Part shown: one piece after another, positions 49,350-60,512 of the stretch
Position numbering within the stretch: position 1 is the stretch's first letter
Layout of the letters: every line of letters starts with the position of its first letter
Assembly: GCA_905221605.1 (NCBI GenBank)
Contig: CAJNDS010002118.1
Span: 124,001-188,000, forward strand
Reading direction: 5' to 3'
DNA from: Symbiodinium natans
Lineage: Eukaryota; Sar; Dinophyceae; Suessiales; Symbiodiniaceae
DNA length: 64,000 nucleotides
Made by a program: the position numbers and the translations under genes
Notes under the pieces: generated by a model
Databases searched by the model: none
What the model was told of the DNA's origin: nothing
The model's input: only the letters and a program-made list of their open reading frames with translations

Positions 49350-51490
49350 ACTGTCTTACAGCCCTGGCTACGACGCTGTGAACTGCGCTGTCAAGTGGCA
49401 AATCGACTTTCTCCTGAACTCCTGCTCGTCCCCCGCACTCTCCTTCTGCCCAGCGATCCTCGTGCTCAAGGCAGCACAGCCACGCGCACCATGCCCGACT
49501 CAGGTCATGCCTGCATAATGCATGACTGTGTCCCACTGCGTGTACTGCTGTACTCTACATATCCGTGCTAGACTAGCGACACGCGTGCCGCCGCCCCACG
49601 GGGAAGCTCTGACCTCTCAGGTCCACATGACAGCAAGAGTCATTCAATCACTAAAGCCTTCCGAGCGCACGGCTTATCCTGCGCGACCGGCAGCTCGAAG
49701 TTCTCGAAGGAACTCAAGAATGACCTGCATGCAGCTGCATGCATTTGAGAAATCTCCTTCTGCCCACACGCGACCCTCCCTTGAGCGTGGTGTGTGTCAG
49801 ACATCCCACTCGTAGACAAGAAGCAGGAATGCATCTGCAACATCCTCTGGCACTGCATCTGGATCCATTTCCTTGTCCATGACATTCCTGGGCTTGCTGA
49901 CCGACACATATTCGGAATTCCCACGTGCTGCAGACCCCTGAATACAACTTGTCGCCGGCAGCGGTGCCAGTCGGGAGACACATCCGCATCTGCAGCGGCG
50001 TCGGCCGGACTCGCGGCCTCCGACCTCGTGCGATTCTTTCCCTGCGGAGAGGCTCCCTACAGAACGCGTGCCGAGCGCGGCACGTGCTTTCAAAAACATT
50101 GTCTGCGCCCTCCTCCAAAGCCTGCCTTGGAACACAAGAACGAAGCCACTTTCCGACTGTCCTTGGAACATACACCGACCCGTATGCTCGTCATTCACCT
50201 CTCGACTTATGCTGCTGACTCGACACACCAGTGTGTCTGCAACGACGTCGGCCGGACTGGCGGCCTTCGACCTTTCCAGAACATTCCCACCACAAACATT
50301 CCGCTAGATCTACCGAAACGAGCGCAACGCTTGCTTGCCACGTTCGGGGCGGCTTCGGACCTGGGCAATACGTATCCCTCGACGCAAACATGTGTCTCCA
50401 CTTGCCAATATCGCAGCACTGAGCTCGCCCTAAGTGTCCTGCTTGGTCTTCTGCCACTTGCCATGACCGTTCAGCATCCCTGCAGAGACCACGGACATGA
50501 TTCGACCACTGCGCTACCCAGCCTGTACGACATCTGTCCAGCAATGTCTCAGCCAAATGGTTGCTATACTGCACAGTCGAGTGACAGAATGTCCGCTGCT
50601 TCTCCTGCGATCCTGATTTGCAAGCAGAACACGTCCACACAAGCCCGCATCCTTTGCAACTAGTGGCTAAGTCAGAGGAACCGGATGTCGCTTTCCCTTC
50701 TGCCCCAGTCCTGCAGTCGCCGTCGACGCTGCAGGAAAACTCGTCACCGCCCTGCACATCCATGTTGCACACGACAGCATGCTGCCACTAAACCTTGCTC
50801 ATGCACCACCAATCGAACGAACGAAGGAGCAGTGGTGACTTCAGGAGAGCCTGACGACCCGCCACCCCTGGTCAATGATGCCTCGCAGAGTTGTGTGTGT
50901 CGATGAATCACACTCTCCAGCTGCGCACTCACACCGACAAAGTCTGCGGGCCGCACGATACTCTGCTGGTTCCTCGCGCTTGCTGCGATCCAGCCTCGGC
51001 AACACAGTATTCACTTAGACGCCGCGCGTCGCGTGCCGCTAGTGGAAACCGCCCATCCCTAATCGCGAGTCACTCGAGGTCTTCATCCGCGAACCACTGG
51101 CACTTCGAGAATCGCATCATGATCCTGAGGTCCAACGTTGGCACGCTGTCCCTACCAGACTTTAAAATCTGACCTGAGTCTCTGGCGTGTGGGCACGAAG
51201 GGACAGCGACTGCAACCTTGGCTCCACGACATTCCTCCGATCCCCTTAATCTTGTCCATAAATTCAGGCCAGAAGCAGCAACGAGTGCGTGAGTGCGAAA
51301 GCTGCAAAAGGCTGAAGCCGAAACGCCGCATCGTCATGCTCTGTGGGACGCAGATCATGCGTGTGCTCGGGGAAGCCATCGACCCGTGTTATCCTCCGCT
51401 TCCACAACCTTTCCGACAGTAACCTACTATTCTCCCGCTTGGACTGTTTTCCTTAAAGGAACGATTCGCCAGTATCACTAGTCCACGTAC
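49350..51490. other. Stretch of unclear coding status
   Basis: GC-balanced, free of telomere repeats, with overlapping open frames of 60-290 codons on both strands. Minus-strand pieces such as NVMDKEMDPDAVPEDVADAF (near 49820) and SCKGCGLVWTCSACKSGSQE (near 50620) look protein-like, but I cannot chain them. A segment with CGACGTCGGCCGGACT occurs twice (about 49990-50030 and 50240-50270). It may hold further decayed exons of the giant gene or its promoter side. Confidence 0.35.
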
Positions 51491-51496
51491 ACTTAG

Positions 51497-53160
51497 ATGC
51501 ACAGCTTCTGCTAACACGTGCGGGCCTCCTTGGAGTTGACTGCCGAGATCCGGACCTCGCGGCCGCACCAAAGTTCTCCACTTCAGCTCAACCCACTCGT
51601 CCGACTTTCAGACGACAGCTCTCCCAAGAACGGTTTTCCATGGACTCAGGGACTTCAGAAATCAACATTTCGTGCTCTTGCCTTCAGGACGGGGTTACGT
51701 CGCCAGAAGTAAGCAACTCAGGGACTTCAGAAATCAACATTTCGCGCTCTTGCCTTCAGGACGGTGTTACGTCGCGAGAAGTAAGCATGAAGCCACGAAC
51801 CCAGAAACAAAGCTGAATACAACCATGTCTTGCTTCCTCTACGTAAGACTCTCCACCGCATAACATTTCCTTGCAACCACCTGCACAAAGCGCATGCGCA
51901 ATCTCTCACGGGCAAAGCAAACGAGCCGGGATACCAACTCTAAAGCGCCAATGTCTGCGTGATATCACTAGTCCACGTACACTTCGGTCCACAGCTTCTG
52001 CTAACACGCGCGGGCCTCCTTGGAATTGACTGACGAGATCTGGACCTCGCGGCCGCACCAAAGTTTTCCACTTCAGCTCAACCCACTCGTCCTACCTTCA
52101 GAAGTAAGCATGAAGCCACGACCCCAGAAACAGAGGTGAATACAACCATGTCTTGCTTCCTCTACGTAAGACTCTCCACCGCATAACATTTCCTTGCAAC
52201 CACCTGCACAAACAGCCTGTGGACTCTTTCAGCTCAACCCACTCGTCCTACCTTCAGACGACAGCTCTCCCAAGAACGGCTTTCCATGGACTCAGGGACT
52301 TCAGAAACCAACATTTCGTGCTCTTGCCTTCAGGACGGGGTTACGTCGCCAGAAGTAAGCAACTCAGGGACTTCAGAAATCAACATTTCGCGCTCTTGCC
52401 TTCAGGACGGTGTTACGTCACGAGAAATAAGCATGAAGCCACGAACCCAGAAACAGAGGTGAATACAACCATGTCTTGCTTCCTCTACGTAAGACTCTCC
52501 ACCGCATAACATTTCCTTGCAACCACCTGCACAAACAGCCTGTGGAATCTCTCACGGGCAAAGCACAGCGAGCCAGTAGACCAACTCTCAAGCGCCAATG
52601 TCTGCGCGATATCGCTAGTCCACGTACACTTAGGCGCACAGCTTCTGCTAACACGCGCGGGCCTCCTTGGAGTTGACTGACGAGATCCGGCACAGTTTTC
52701 CACTTCAGCTCAACCCACACGTCCTATCTTCAGACGACAGCTCTCCCAAGAACGGTTTTCCATAGACTCAGGTACTTCAGAAATCAACATTTCGCGCTCT
52801 TGCCTTCAGGACGGTGTTACGTCACGAGAAATAAGCATGAAGCCACGAACCCAGAAACAAAGCTGAATACAACCATGTCTTGCTTCCTCTACGTAAGACT
52901 CTCCACCGCATAACATTTCCTTGCAACCACCTGCACAAACAGCCTGTGGAATCTCTCACGGGCAAAGCACAGCGACTCTCAAGCGCCAATGTCTGCGCGA
53001 CATCACTAGTCACTAGTCCACGTACACTTACAGGTTCGCAACTTCTGCCAATGCGCGCGGGCCTCGTTGGCGTTGGCTGGCGAGATCCCGACCTCACGGC
53101 CGCACCAAACTTTTCCACTTCAGCTCAACCCACTCGTCCTACCTTCAGACGACAGTTCCC
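51497..53160. repeat. Imperfect tandem repeats, about 320-450 bp units
   Basis: Four copies of a core AATACAACCATGTCTTGCTT / CTACGTAAGACTCTCCACCG / TTGCAACCACCTGCACAAA at about 51816, 52139, 52462 and 52866, each with flanks ACTTCAGAAATCAACATTTC and CTAGTCCACGTACACTTAG. The subunit CTTGCCTTCAGGACGG is itself doubled in two copies. A fifth core lies at 54335-54505, at the 5' side of the coiled-coil gene. Confidence 0.9.
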
Positions 53161-53169
53161 ACATGTTCA

Positions 53170-53620
53170 CACCCATTGGCTGCCTCCTGCCAGCAAAACT
53201 CCACCTGTATACACTCAGGCTACCAAAATGTGTACGCAGACGCTCCTTCGGGACTCCTGCCAAGCGACCGAAATTACACATTCATCCTTTCTTCCTGCTA
53301 CATAAATCATTCCAATCAGAACATTCCTCTGCGACCCTTGAACACGCCTTACCCGACTCGGACAAGAGGTCAAAATCAGCATAGCAGTGCTGCCTCCCAC
53401 CGGCGCTGTCAACAGGTCTTATGCTTTCACAACTTCTCCATTATCCTGCCAAATCGACAAAATTCCTGCAACTGAGGGAAAGCGCCTGCGCCAGCTCCTG
53501 CTTGCGCGTGCCTGCCATGGTCAACACACAGAGACACCAAATCCTGTCACGACGTCCGCCGCGCCCGCCCGAATGCAACCATGGACTCCTGCACTTCCTC
53601 TTTCTTTCTGTGTCGGAGGG
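53170..53620. other. Spacer downstream of the coiled-coil gene
   Basis: Unique, telomere-free sequence between the tandem repeats and the stop of the 53627-54274 gene. Short open frames exist on both strands, but none is convincing. It probably includes the 3' untranslated region. Confidence 0.4.
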
Positions 53621-53626
53621 CATAAC

Positions 53627-54274
53627 TCAGCTGTGCTTGGCTAACGGGGCCCACGGGCACGGCATCTCCTTTGGACGATGCGCCTTTGTGGCCCTCGGGA
53701 ACCCGCGCCGAAGTTGCTCGCAGGCATCGCACCGCTTGGGGTCGCCTTCAGCGAAACCGGGGTAAAGAACTCCTTCAGAGTTGGGGGAACCACGGTGCTC
53801 GGGAGCATCAGCGCCAGGAGGTAGGTAAGGTCGTGCCTTGCGAGCCCCCACCGTCCTAGGCTTACCATCCGCCTGCTTCCTCGTCTCCTCCACCGCATCG
53901 CCATCGACACCCTGCTTCAAGTGTTCCGGCTTCCCTATAAAGGATGGAGTTGGAGCATTATCGGCGCCCTTCTGCTTCGAGATTGGCACCCTCACTCTCT
54001 TGGCTGCGCCAGGGAGCGCACTGTCAGCAGACTCCGACTCCGACTCCGAGCTTGGGAACAAGCTGGAGCCGGAGTCGAACTCTTCCGACAGTTCCTCATT
54101 GGCCGCCTTTACCTCCTTCTCCAATTTCACGATCTTGCCACGTATCTCCTCCATTACCGCCTGCTTGCTCTTGACCAAGTCGCGTAGATCGCCTTTGCGC
54201 TTGCTAAACTCCGCACGCAAGACACGCAAGGCGCGCTTCTGGGGGGCGACTGAGCTCGCAGAAACGCGGGGCAT
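53627..54274 (-). CDS. Coiled-coil, acidic, Cys-tailed protein, 215 aa
   Basis: Start chosen at MPRVSASSVAPQKRALRVLR because the sequence upstream of it belongs to the repeat family of 51497-53160 and is not protein-like. Residues about 10-65 form a coiled coil (KSKQAVMEEIRGKIVKLEKE-VKAANEEL). Then an acidic Ser/Glu run (FPSSESESESADSAL), a basic patch (AAKRVRVPISKQKG), and a C-terminal tail with CDACEQLRRGFPR and MPCPW, possibly a small metal site. No family recognised. It lies at the 5' end of the island, on the same strand as the giant gene, and could be its DNA-binding or structural partner (inference). Confidence 0.6.
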   Translation of the reverse strand: MPRVSASSVAPQKRALRVLRAEFSKRKGDLRDLVKSKQAVMEEIRGKIVKLEKEVKAANEELSEEFDSGSSLFPSSESESESADSALPGAAKRVRVPISKQKGADNAPTPSFIGKPEHLKQGVDGDAVEETRKQADGKPRTVGARKARPYLPPGADAPEHRGSPNSEGVLYPGFAEGDPKRCDACEQLRRGFPRATKAHRPKEMPCPWAPLAKHS

Positions 54275-54334
54275 GATCTCGACAGAAGGAGGCACGGAGG
54301 ATGACGGACGTCTGGGTGATACAAAAGGCTCATA

Positions 54335-54505
54335 ACCCACAAGCACAGATGAATACAACCATGTCTGGCTTCCTCTACGTAAGACTCTCCATCGCATACC
54401 ATTCCCTTGCAACCACCTGTACAAACAGCCTGTGCAATCTCTCAAGGGCAAAGCAAAGCGAGCCAGCAGACCAACTCTGAAGCAACGATGTCTGCGCGAA
54501 GCACA
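54335..54505. repeat. Fifth copy of the 51.5-53.2 kb repeat
   Basis: Contains AATACAACCATGTCTGGCTT, CTACGTAAGACTCTCC and TTGCAACCACCTGTACAAAC. It sits about 60-230 bp upstream of the coiled-coil gene start, a position where it could act as promoter or leader sequence. The other four copies lie beyond the gene's 3' end. Confidence 0.85.
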
Positions 54506-54614
54506 TCCTGCGAATGACGCATGCTTCTGCACTAAATTGAGAGGTTTGGGGGCTTGGGGTTGAGAGGTTTGCGGAGTTTTGGGTGTATGGGTCTAGGTGG
54601 TGAATATTTGAGTA

Positions 54615-54960
54615 CTTTTTCAAACTGAAGATGATGGAAGATGATGCTCCGAGATGATGGAAGATGATGCTCCGAGATGATGGAAGATGATGCTCCGAGA
54701 TGATGGGAGATGATGCCCCGAGATGATGGGAGATGATGCCCGGAGATGATGGGAGATGAAGAAGATGATGAAGATGATGAAGATGATGCTCCAAGATGAG
54801 GGGTGATAGCACATCATGAGAGAGGATGAGGGATGGGAGGGGATGGGGGAGATGACGGGAGATGATGAAGATGATGGTGGATGATGGAGATGATGGGGGA
54901 TGATGGGGGATGATGGGGGATGATGGGGGATGATGGGAGATGATGGGGGGATGATGGGGA
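54615..54960. repeat. GATGATG-rich low-complexity block
   Basis: Units such as GGAAGATGATGCTCCGAGAT (about 20-27 bp) followed by GGGGGATGATG units. Open frames here give His/Pro/Ser-rich peptides without meaning. Confidence 0.9.
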
Positions 54961-54974
54961 TCAAATTTCAGGAT

Positions 54975-55435
54975 GGAGGTAACAATTAAATAATTTAATA
55001 ATTGAATTAATTAAATTAATGGAATTAATTCAAACAAGTCAATTAATTCAATTAATTCACTTAATTCCAAAAGGAGAGGTGAATTAATTGAATTAAAAAT
55101 AATTCAATTAATTCCAAATGGGGGGGAGGGTGGGAGGCTCGTGGCTAGGGACGGATGAGGGGGGGGGGGGCATTTGGAAATAAATGAATTAAATGAATTA
55201 AATGAATTAATTGTATTAATTGAAATAATTCAATTCATTCAATTAGTTCAATTAATTCAACTAATTCAATTAATTCCAAAAGGGGGGATGAATTAATTGA
55301 ATTAATTCCAAATGGAGGGGGGAGGTGGGGATGGGGAATTCCAAAAGGGGGGATGAATTAACTAAATTAATTCCAAATGGAGGGGGGAGGTGGGGATGGG
55401 GGGGGCGAGGCCCCCCCTCCATTTGGAAATAAATG
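54975..55435. repeat. AATTAATTC-rich block, first part
   Basis: 9-10 bp A/T units (AATTAATTC, AATTAATTG) separated by G-rich spacers such as CCAAATGGAGGGGGGAGGTGGGGATGG, some of them duplicated (about 55293-55345 and 55350-55402). Confidence 0.9.
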
Positions 55436-56525
55436 AATAGGCGCGGCTCGATTTGGCTAAATTTTGCCGGGCAGCCTCCGGGCAAAATTTGGCCAAATCG
55501 AGCCACGCATTTCTCATCGCATACGAAGGGCAGCCCGATTTGGCCAAATTTTGCCCGGAAGCTGCCCGGCAAAATTTGGCCAAATCGAGCCGCGATAGTT
55601 TAAAAATTTCGGGCCTTCAGAAAGGCGCGGCTCGATTTGGCCAAATTTTGCCCGGAGGCTGCCCGGCAAAATTTGGCCAAATCGAGCCGCGCATTTCTCA
55701 TCGCGTTCGACGAGCAGCCCGATTTGGCCAAATTTTGCCCGCAGACTGCCCGGCAAAATCTGGCCAAATCGAGCCGCGCCTTTCTGGAGGCCCGAAATTA
55801 TTTAAACTATCGCGGCTCGATTTGGCCAAATTTTGCCGGGAAGTCTGCGGGCAAAATTTGGCCAAATCGGGCTGCTCGTCGTACGCGCTGAGAAATGCGC
55901 GGCTCGATTTGGCCAAATTTTGCCGGGCAGCCTCCGGGCAAAATTTGGCCAAATCGAGCCACGCATTTCTCATCGCATACGAAGGGCAGCCCGATTTGGC
56001 CAAATTTTGCCCGGAAGCTGCCCGGCAAAATTTGGCCAAATCGAGCCGCGATAGTTTAAAAAATTCGGGCCTTCAGAAAGGCGCGGCTCGATTTGGCCAA
56101 ATTTTGCCCGGAGGCTGCCCGGCAAAATTTGGCCAAATCGAGCCGCGCATTTCTCATCGCGTTCGACGAGCAGCCCGATTTGGCCAAATTTTGCCCGCAG
56201 ACTGCCCGGCAAAATCTGGCCAAATCGAGCCGCGCCTTTCTGGAGGCCCGAAATTATTTAAACTATCGCGGCTCGATTTGGCCAAATTTTGCCGGGCAGT
56301 CTGCGGGCAAAATTTGGCCAAATCGGGCTGCTCGTCGTACGCGCTGAGAAATGCGCGGCTCGATTTGGCCAAATTTTGCCGGGCAGCCTCCGGGCAAAAC
56401 TTGGCCAAATCGAGCCGCGCATTTCTCATGGCATACGAAGAGCAACCCGATTTGGCCAAATTTTGCCCGCAGGCTGCCCGGCAAAATTTGGCCAAATCGA
56501 GCCGCCATAGTTTAAATAATTTCGT
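55436..56525. repeat. Array of palindromes, two strands open
   Basis: About fourteen hairpins of 60-75 bp. Each arm contains GCTCGATTTGGCCAAATTTT and its complement around a GC-rich loop (GGGCAGCCTCCGGGC). Spacers of about 30 bp (for example CGCATTTCTCATCGCATACG) separate them. A 456-bp block repeats: 55440-55895, 55896-56351 and part of a third. Stops are absent from long frames on both strands; each arm encodes FGQILPG-type or LAKFCP-type peptides depending on direction. Probably structural DNA, not a gene. Confidence 0.9.
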
Positions 56526-57940
56526 TCAATTAGTTCATTCATTTCCAAATGGGGGGGATTCCCCAGCCCCCACCCCCCCCTTTGGAAATAAATGAATTAA
56601 TTGAATTAATTGAATTAATTGACATAATTGAATTAATTGAATTAATTCAATTAATTCATTTATTTCCAAAGGGGGGGTGGAATTAATTGAATTAATTGAA
56701 TTAATTGAATTAATTGAATTAATTGAATTAATTGAATTAATTGAATTAATTGAATTAATTGAATTGATTCAATTAATTAAATTAATTCAATTAATTCAAT
56801 TAATTCAATTAATTCAATTATTTCCAAATGAGGGGATTCCCCAGCCCCCACCCCTCCCCCCCCTTTGGAAATAAATGAATTAATTGAATTAATTGAAATA
56901 ATTGAATTAATTCAATTAATTCAATTAATTCCACCTCCCCTTTGGAAATAAATGAATTACTTGAATTAGTTGAATTAATTCAATTAATTCAATTAATTCA
57001 ATTAATTCAATTAATTCAATTAATTCAATTAATTCATTTATTTCCAAAGGGGGGGGGTGGGGGCTGGGGAATCCCCCCCATTTGGAAATAAATGAATTAA
57101 TTGAATTAATTGAATTAATTGAAATAATTGAATTAATTCAATTAATTCAATGAATTCCACCTCCCCTTTGGAAATAAATGAATTAATTGAATTAATTGAA
57201 ATTCAATTAATTCAATTAATTCAATTAATTCAATTAATTCAATTAATTCATTTATTTCCAAAGGGGGGGGGGGGGGGGGGGGGGGGGAATCACACTACAT
57301 TGGGAAATAAATGAATTAATTGAATTAATTGAATAATGAATTATTAATTCAATTAATTCCATCCTACCCTTTGGAAATAAATGAATAATTGAATTAAGTT
57401 CAATTATTTTCAATTATTCAATTATTCTTTATTTCCAAAGGGGAGGGGAATTAATTGAATAATGAATTAATTGAATTAATTCAATTAATAATTCAATTAA
57501 TTCAAATCAATTATTCCAAAATGGGGGGATTCCCCAGCCCCCACCCCTCCCCCCCCTTTGGAAATAAATGAATTAATTGAATTAATTGAATTAATTCAAT
57601 TAATTCAATTAATTCTTAAAATTAAAATTAATTAATTAATTCAATTAATTAATTAATTCAATTAATTCAATTAATTCAATTAATTCAATTAATTCATTTA
57701 TTTCCAAAGGGGGGGGGTGGGGGCTGGGGAATCCCCCCCATTTGGAAATAAATGAATTAATTGAATTAATTGAATTAATTGAATTAATTGAAATAATTGA
57801 ATTAATTCAATTAATTCAATTAATTCCACCTTCCCTTTGGAAATAAATGAATTAATTGAATTAATTGAATTAATTCAATTATTTCAATTAATTCAATTAA
57901 TTCATTTATTTCCAAATGGGGGGGTGGGGGCTGGGGAATC
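56526..57940. repeat. AATTAATTC foldback modules with G-run spacers
   Basis: Repeated modules: CCCTTTGGAAATAAATGAAT, then AATTAATTG units, then AATTAATTC units, then ATTCATTTATTTCCAAAGGG. Each module is an inverted repeat of 100-200 bp, joined to the next by GGGGGTGGGGGCTGGGGAAT or its complement. Confidence 0.9.
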
Positions 57941-57944
57941 CTCC

Positions 57945-58232
57945 TCCCCCCAATACTAAACCACGAGCCCGGGCCTCCCCCCAATACTAAATCACGAGCC
58001 CGGGCCTCCCCCCAATACTAAATTACGAGCCCGGGCCTTCCCGCAATACTAAATCACGAGCCCGGGCCTCCCCCCAATACTAAATCACGAGCCCGGGCTA
58101 AATCACGAGCCCGGCCTCCAAATTACGAGGCCGGGCCCCCCCAATACTAAATCACGAGCCCGGGCCTCCCCCCAATACTAAATCACGAGCCCGGGCCTCC
58201 CCGCAATACTAATTTACGAGCCCGGAATGGTG
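57945..58232. repeat. 31-bp tandem array
   Basis: Nine or so copies of CCTCCCCCCAATACTAAATC-ACGAGCCCGGG, some shortened. A clean array inside the A/T-rich block. Confidence 0.9.
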
Positions 58233-58234
58233 CC

Positions 58235-58735
58235 CCCCCCATTTGGAATTAATTGAATTAATTGAATTAATTCAATTAATTCCATTAATTCAATTAATTC
58301 CATTAATTCATTTAATTCAATTAATTCCAAAAGGGGGGGGGGTGAATTAATTCAATTAATTCAATTATTTCCAAATGGTGCCCCCCCCCCCGCCCCCAGC
58401 CCCGAGCCCCCCACCCCCCCATTTGGAATTAATTGAATTAATTGAATTAATTGAATTAATTGAATTAATTGAATTAACTGAATTAATTGAATTAATTCAA
58501 TTAATTCACCCCTCATTTGGAATTAATTGAATTAATTCAATTAATTCAATTAATTCAATTAATTCCATTAATTCAATTAATTCCATTAATTCATTTAATT
58601 CAATTAATTCCAAAAGGGGGGGGTGAATTAATTGAATTTATTCAATTAATTCAATTAATTCAACCTCCCCAAGTGTAAATAAATCAATTAATTGAATTAA
58701 TTGAATTAAATTCTGTCTTGGCAACCCTACAGAAC
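58235..58735. repeat. AATTAATTC-rich block, last part
   Basis: More AATTAATTG/AATTAATTC units with CCCCCCATTTGG and CCAAAAGGGGGGG spacers. It ends just before the MITE-like element 58737-58844. Confidence 0.9.
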
Positions 58736-58736
58736 C

Positions 58737-58844
58737 TAAAATAGGGTCTATTTGGAAGTTGTCTCTTGTAAATAAGTATACGTTTTGGGGCCTGATTTCC
58801 TCTTTAAAACACGAGTCTCAGCTTCCAAATAGACCCTATTTAAG
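58737..58844. mobile_element. MITE-like family A, complete copy
   Basis: Inverted ends TAAAATAGGGTCTATTTGGA and TCCAAATAGACCCTATTTAA, about 108 bp long, just right of the AATTAATTC block. A 45-bp piece of one end occurs at 36181-36225, at the left border of the island without telomere repeats. Confidence 0.85.
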
Positions 58845-60399
58845 CTGCACACGGGGGGGGGGGGGGGGGGTAATCGCATCTAAACCCTAAACCCCAAAAC
58901 CGGCGAGCGGCATTTTTTGAAAATGTCAAGGTTTAGCCAAGGGTTGGGTTCAGGGGTTAGATAGGGGTTAGGGGTTAGGGTTTAGTGCTTACGTTTTAGG
59001 GTTTAGGGTTTAGGGTATAGGAGTGGGGGTTTAGGCTTTATCGAGCCAACCCAGATTTGGCGAAACCTTGTAACACAAAAAAACATGCCCTCCACCCCCC
59101 CCATCACCCCCCCTAAACCCTAAACACCTCAACCCTTGCCTGGGACTCTATTTACTTGCCTACAGCTGCGTAATAAGTAACCCCCCCCTAGTTAGTAGGA
59201 GTATAAGCCTTGAAGCTGTAGGTAAATGGGGTCCCAGGTAAACTCTAAACCCCTGCACCCCTGAACGCACCCTGCAGCACTGAAGCAACCCTGAAGTCTG
59301 TATTTCCTTTGGGCTAGTTTTGGGGGATTGTAGTATACTACCATACAAGGGTAACCCTAAACCCCAAACCAAAAACCCTAGACCCTAAACCCGGAACCCT
59401 ACAACCCTAAACCCTAAACCCTAAACCCTAAACCCGAAACCCTAAACCCTAAACCCTAGCATGCTTTTGGGTCTTCGAGAGCAAGCTCCCTAGCTCACGC
59501 CAGCTGGCGGAGTCTCCGAGGCTGAGCCTTTAGGCGCAGTGGCGGGCCTACGAACCGCAGGTTTTGGGGAGTTTAGGGTTTAGGGTTTAGGGTTTAGGGT
59601 TTAGGGTTTAGGGTTTAGGGTTTAGGGTTTAGGGTTTAGGGTTTAGGGTTTAGGGTTTAGTTTAGGGCTACTAGCAACAAGAGCACAACTTCAACATGCG
59701 TCCTGAATGCTTCAGCACTTCCCTTACCCTTAATTCTACCACCTTTCACATATATGTATATATATATATATATATATGCACACACTCACCAGAACACTCT
59801 ATAATTATAGTAAGTATATATACACACACTCACCCTAACACATCTAACACTACGTTTCAAGGGGGAGAGTGGTTTGTTTCTTTTCAGAATTTCAGGTGCT
59901 TAGAACTTGTCATGGGTTCCACAACTATCCCCCCCCCCCCCAGGTTCCCGCCAGAATTAAGGCTGCTTCGGGATAAGGAAGCCTAATTAAGGCTATTGAA
60001 GGGGGTAAGCCAGGGGGGGTAGTGTTGAGGGGCAGTACGGTTTAGGGTTTAGGCTTTAGGGTTTAGGGTTTAGGGTTTGCCATGAGTTTATGGTTGTCGA
60101 AAACCATTCGCTGTCCAAAACTCTTGCTCCCAAGGAGACGGAAGGGCTGTGGAGGTTTAGCGATTAGGGCTTAGGGTTTCAGGTTAGGGTTTAGGGTTTA
60201 AGGCTACGGGTTAAAAGGGTTTGAGGGTTTGAGGGTTTGAGGGTGTAAGGGTTTAAGGGTTTAAGGGTTTGAGGCTTTAAGGGTTTGCGGGCTTAAGGGC
60301 TTAAGGGTTCAGGGTTTGACAGTTTTAGGGTTCCGGGCTTTGTTATTTTAGGGTTTAGGGTTTAGGTCTTCGGGTTTCAGGTTTAGCGCCGCGAGGCTC

Positions 60400-60480
60400 A
60401 GACTGCACACGCAAAGATGCGCTGGGAAAAGAGGAGCGGGCATTTCCAGAAGGCTGACGTGGCCACCGATACGGGCCAGG
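60400..60480 (+). CDS. Possible exon, frame ambiguous
   Basis: An island after TTTAGGG units. One frame reads SDCTRKDALGKEERAFPEG, another MRWEKRSGHFQKADVATDTG. Acceptor CGCGAG; donor uncertain. Confidence 0.35.
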
Positions 60481-60512
60481 GGTCTACCATGCTACAAACA
60501 AACTCTAAAGCC

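Larger units (their letters stand above)
38191..54540 (-). mobile_element. Candidate giant mobile element
   Basis: An island of 16-18 kb without any telomere-like array, inside DNA that otherwise has one every few hundred bases. It encodes, on one strand, a coiled-coil protein and a multidomain protein with nuclease, P-loop, zinc-finger and transposase-like segments, with repeat blocks at 38191-38700 and 51497-53160/54335-54505. I found no terminal inverted repeats or target-site duplication, so the borders are provisional. The composition is balanced and GC-richer than the AATTAATTC region to its right. Confidence 0.5.

Noticed and set aside
49794-50663. Plus-strand open frame of 289 codons
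   Set aside because: Composition is rich in Cys, Thr, His and Pro with no motif, and minus-strand frames in the same stretch are equally open. Absence of stops in GC-balanced DNA is weak evidence.
55436-56525. CRISPR-like array (repeats with spacers of about 30 bp)
   Set aside because: The spacers are themselves repeated, the repeats are long palindromes, the 456-bp block is duplicated, and the setting is eukaryotic with no cas genes. The Cas4-like nuclease motif belongs to the broad PD-(D/E)XK family.
55453-56595. Plus-strand open frame of 380 codons in the palindrome array
   Set aside because: It is produced by a repeat that lacks stops in several frames on both strands. The peptide is only the translation of hairpin arms, and the frame has no splice or start context.
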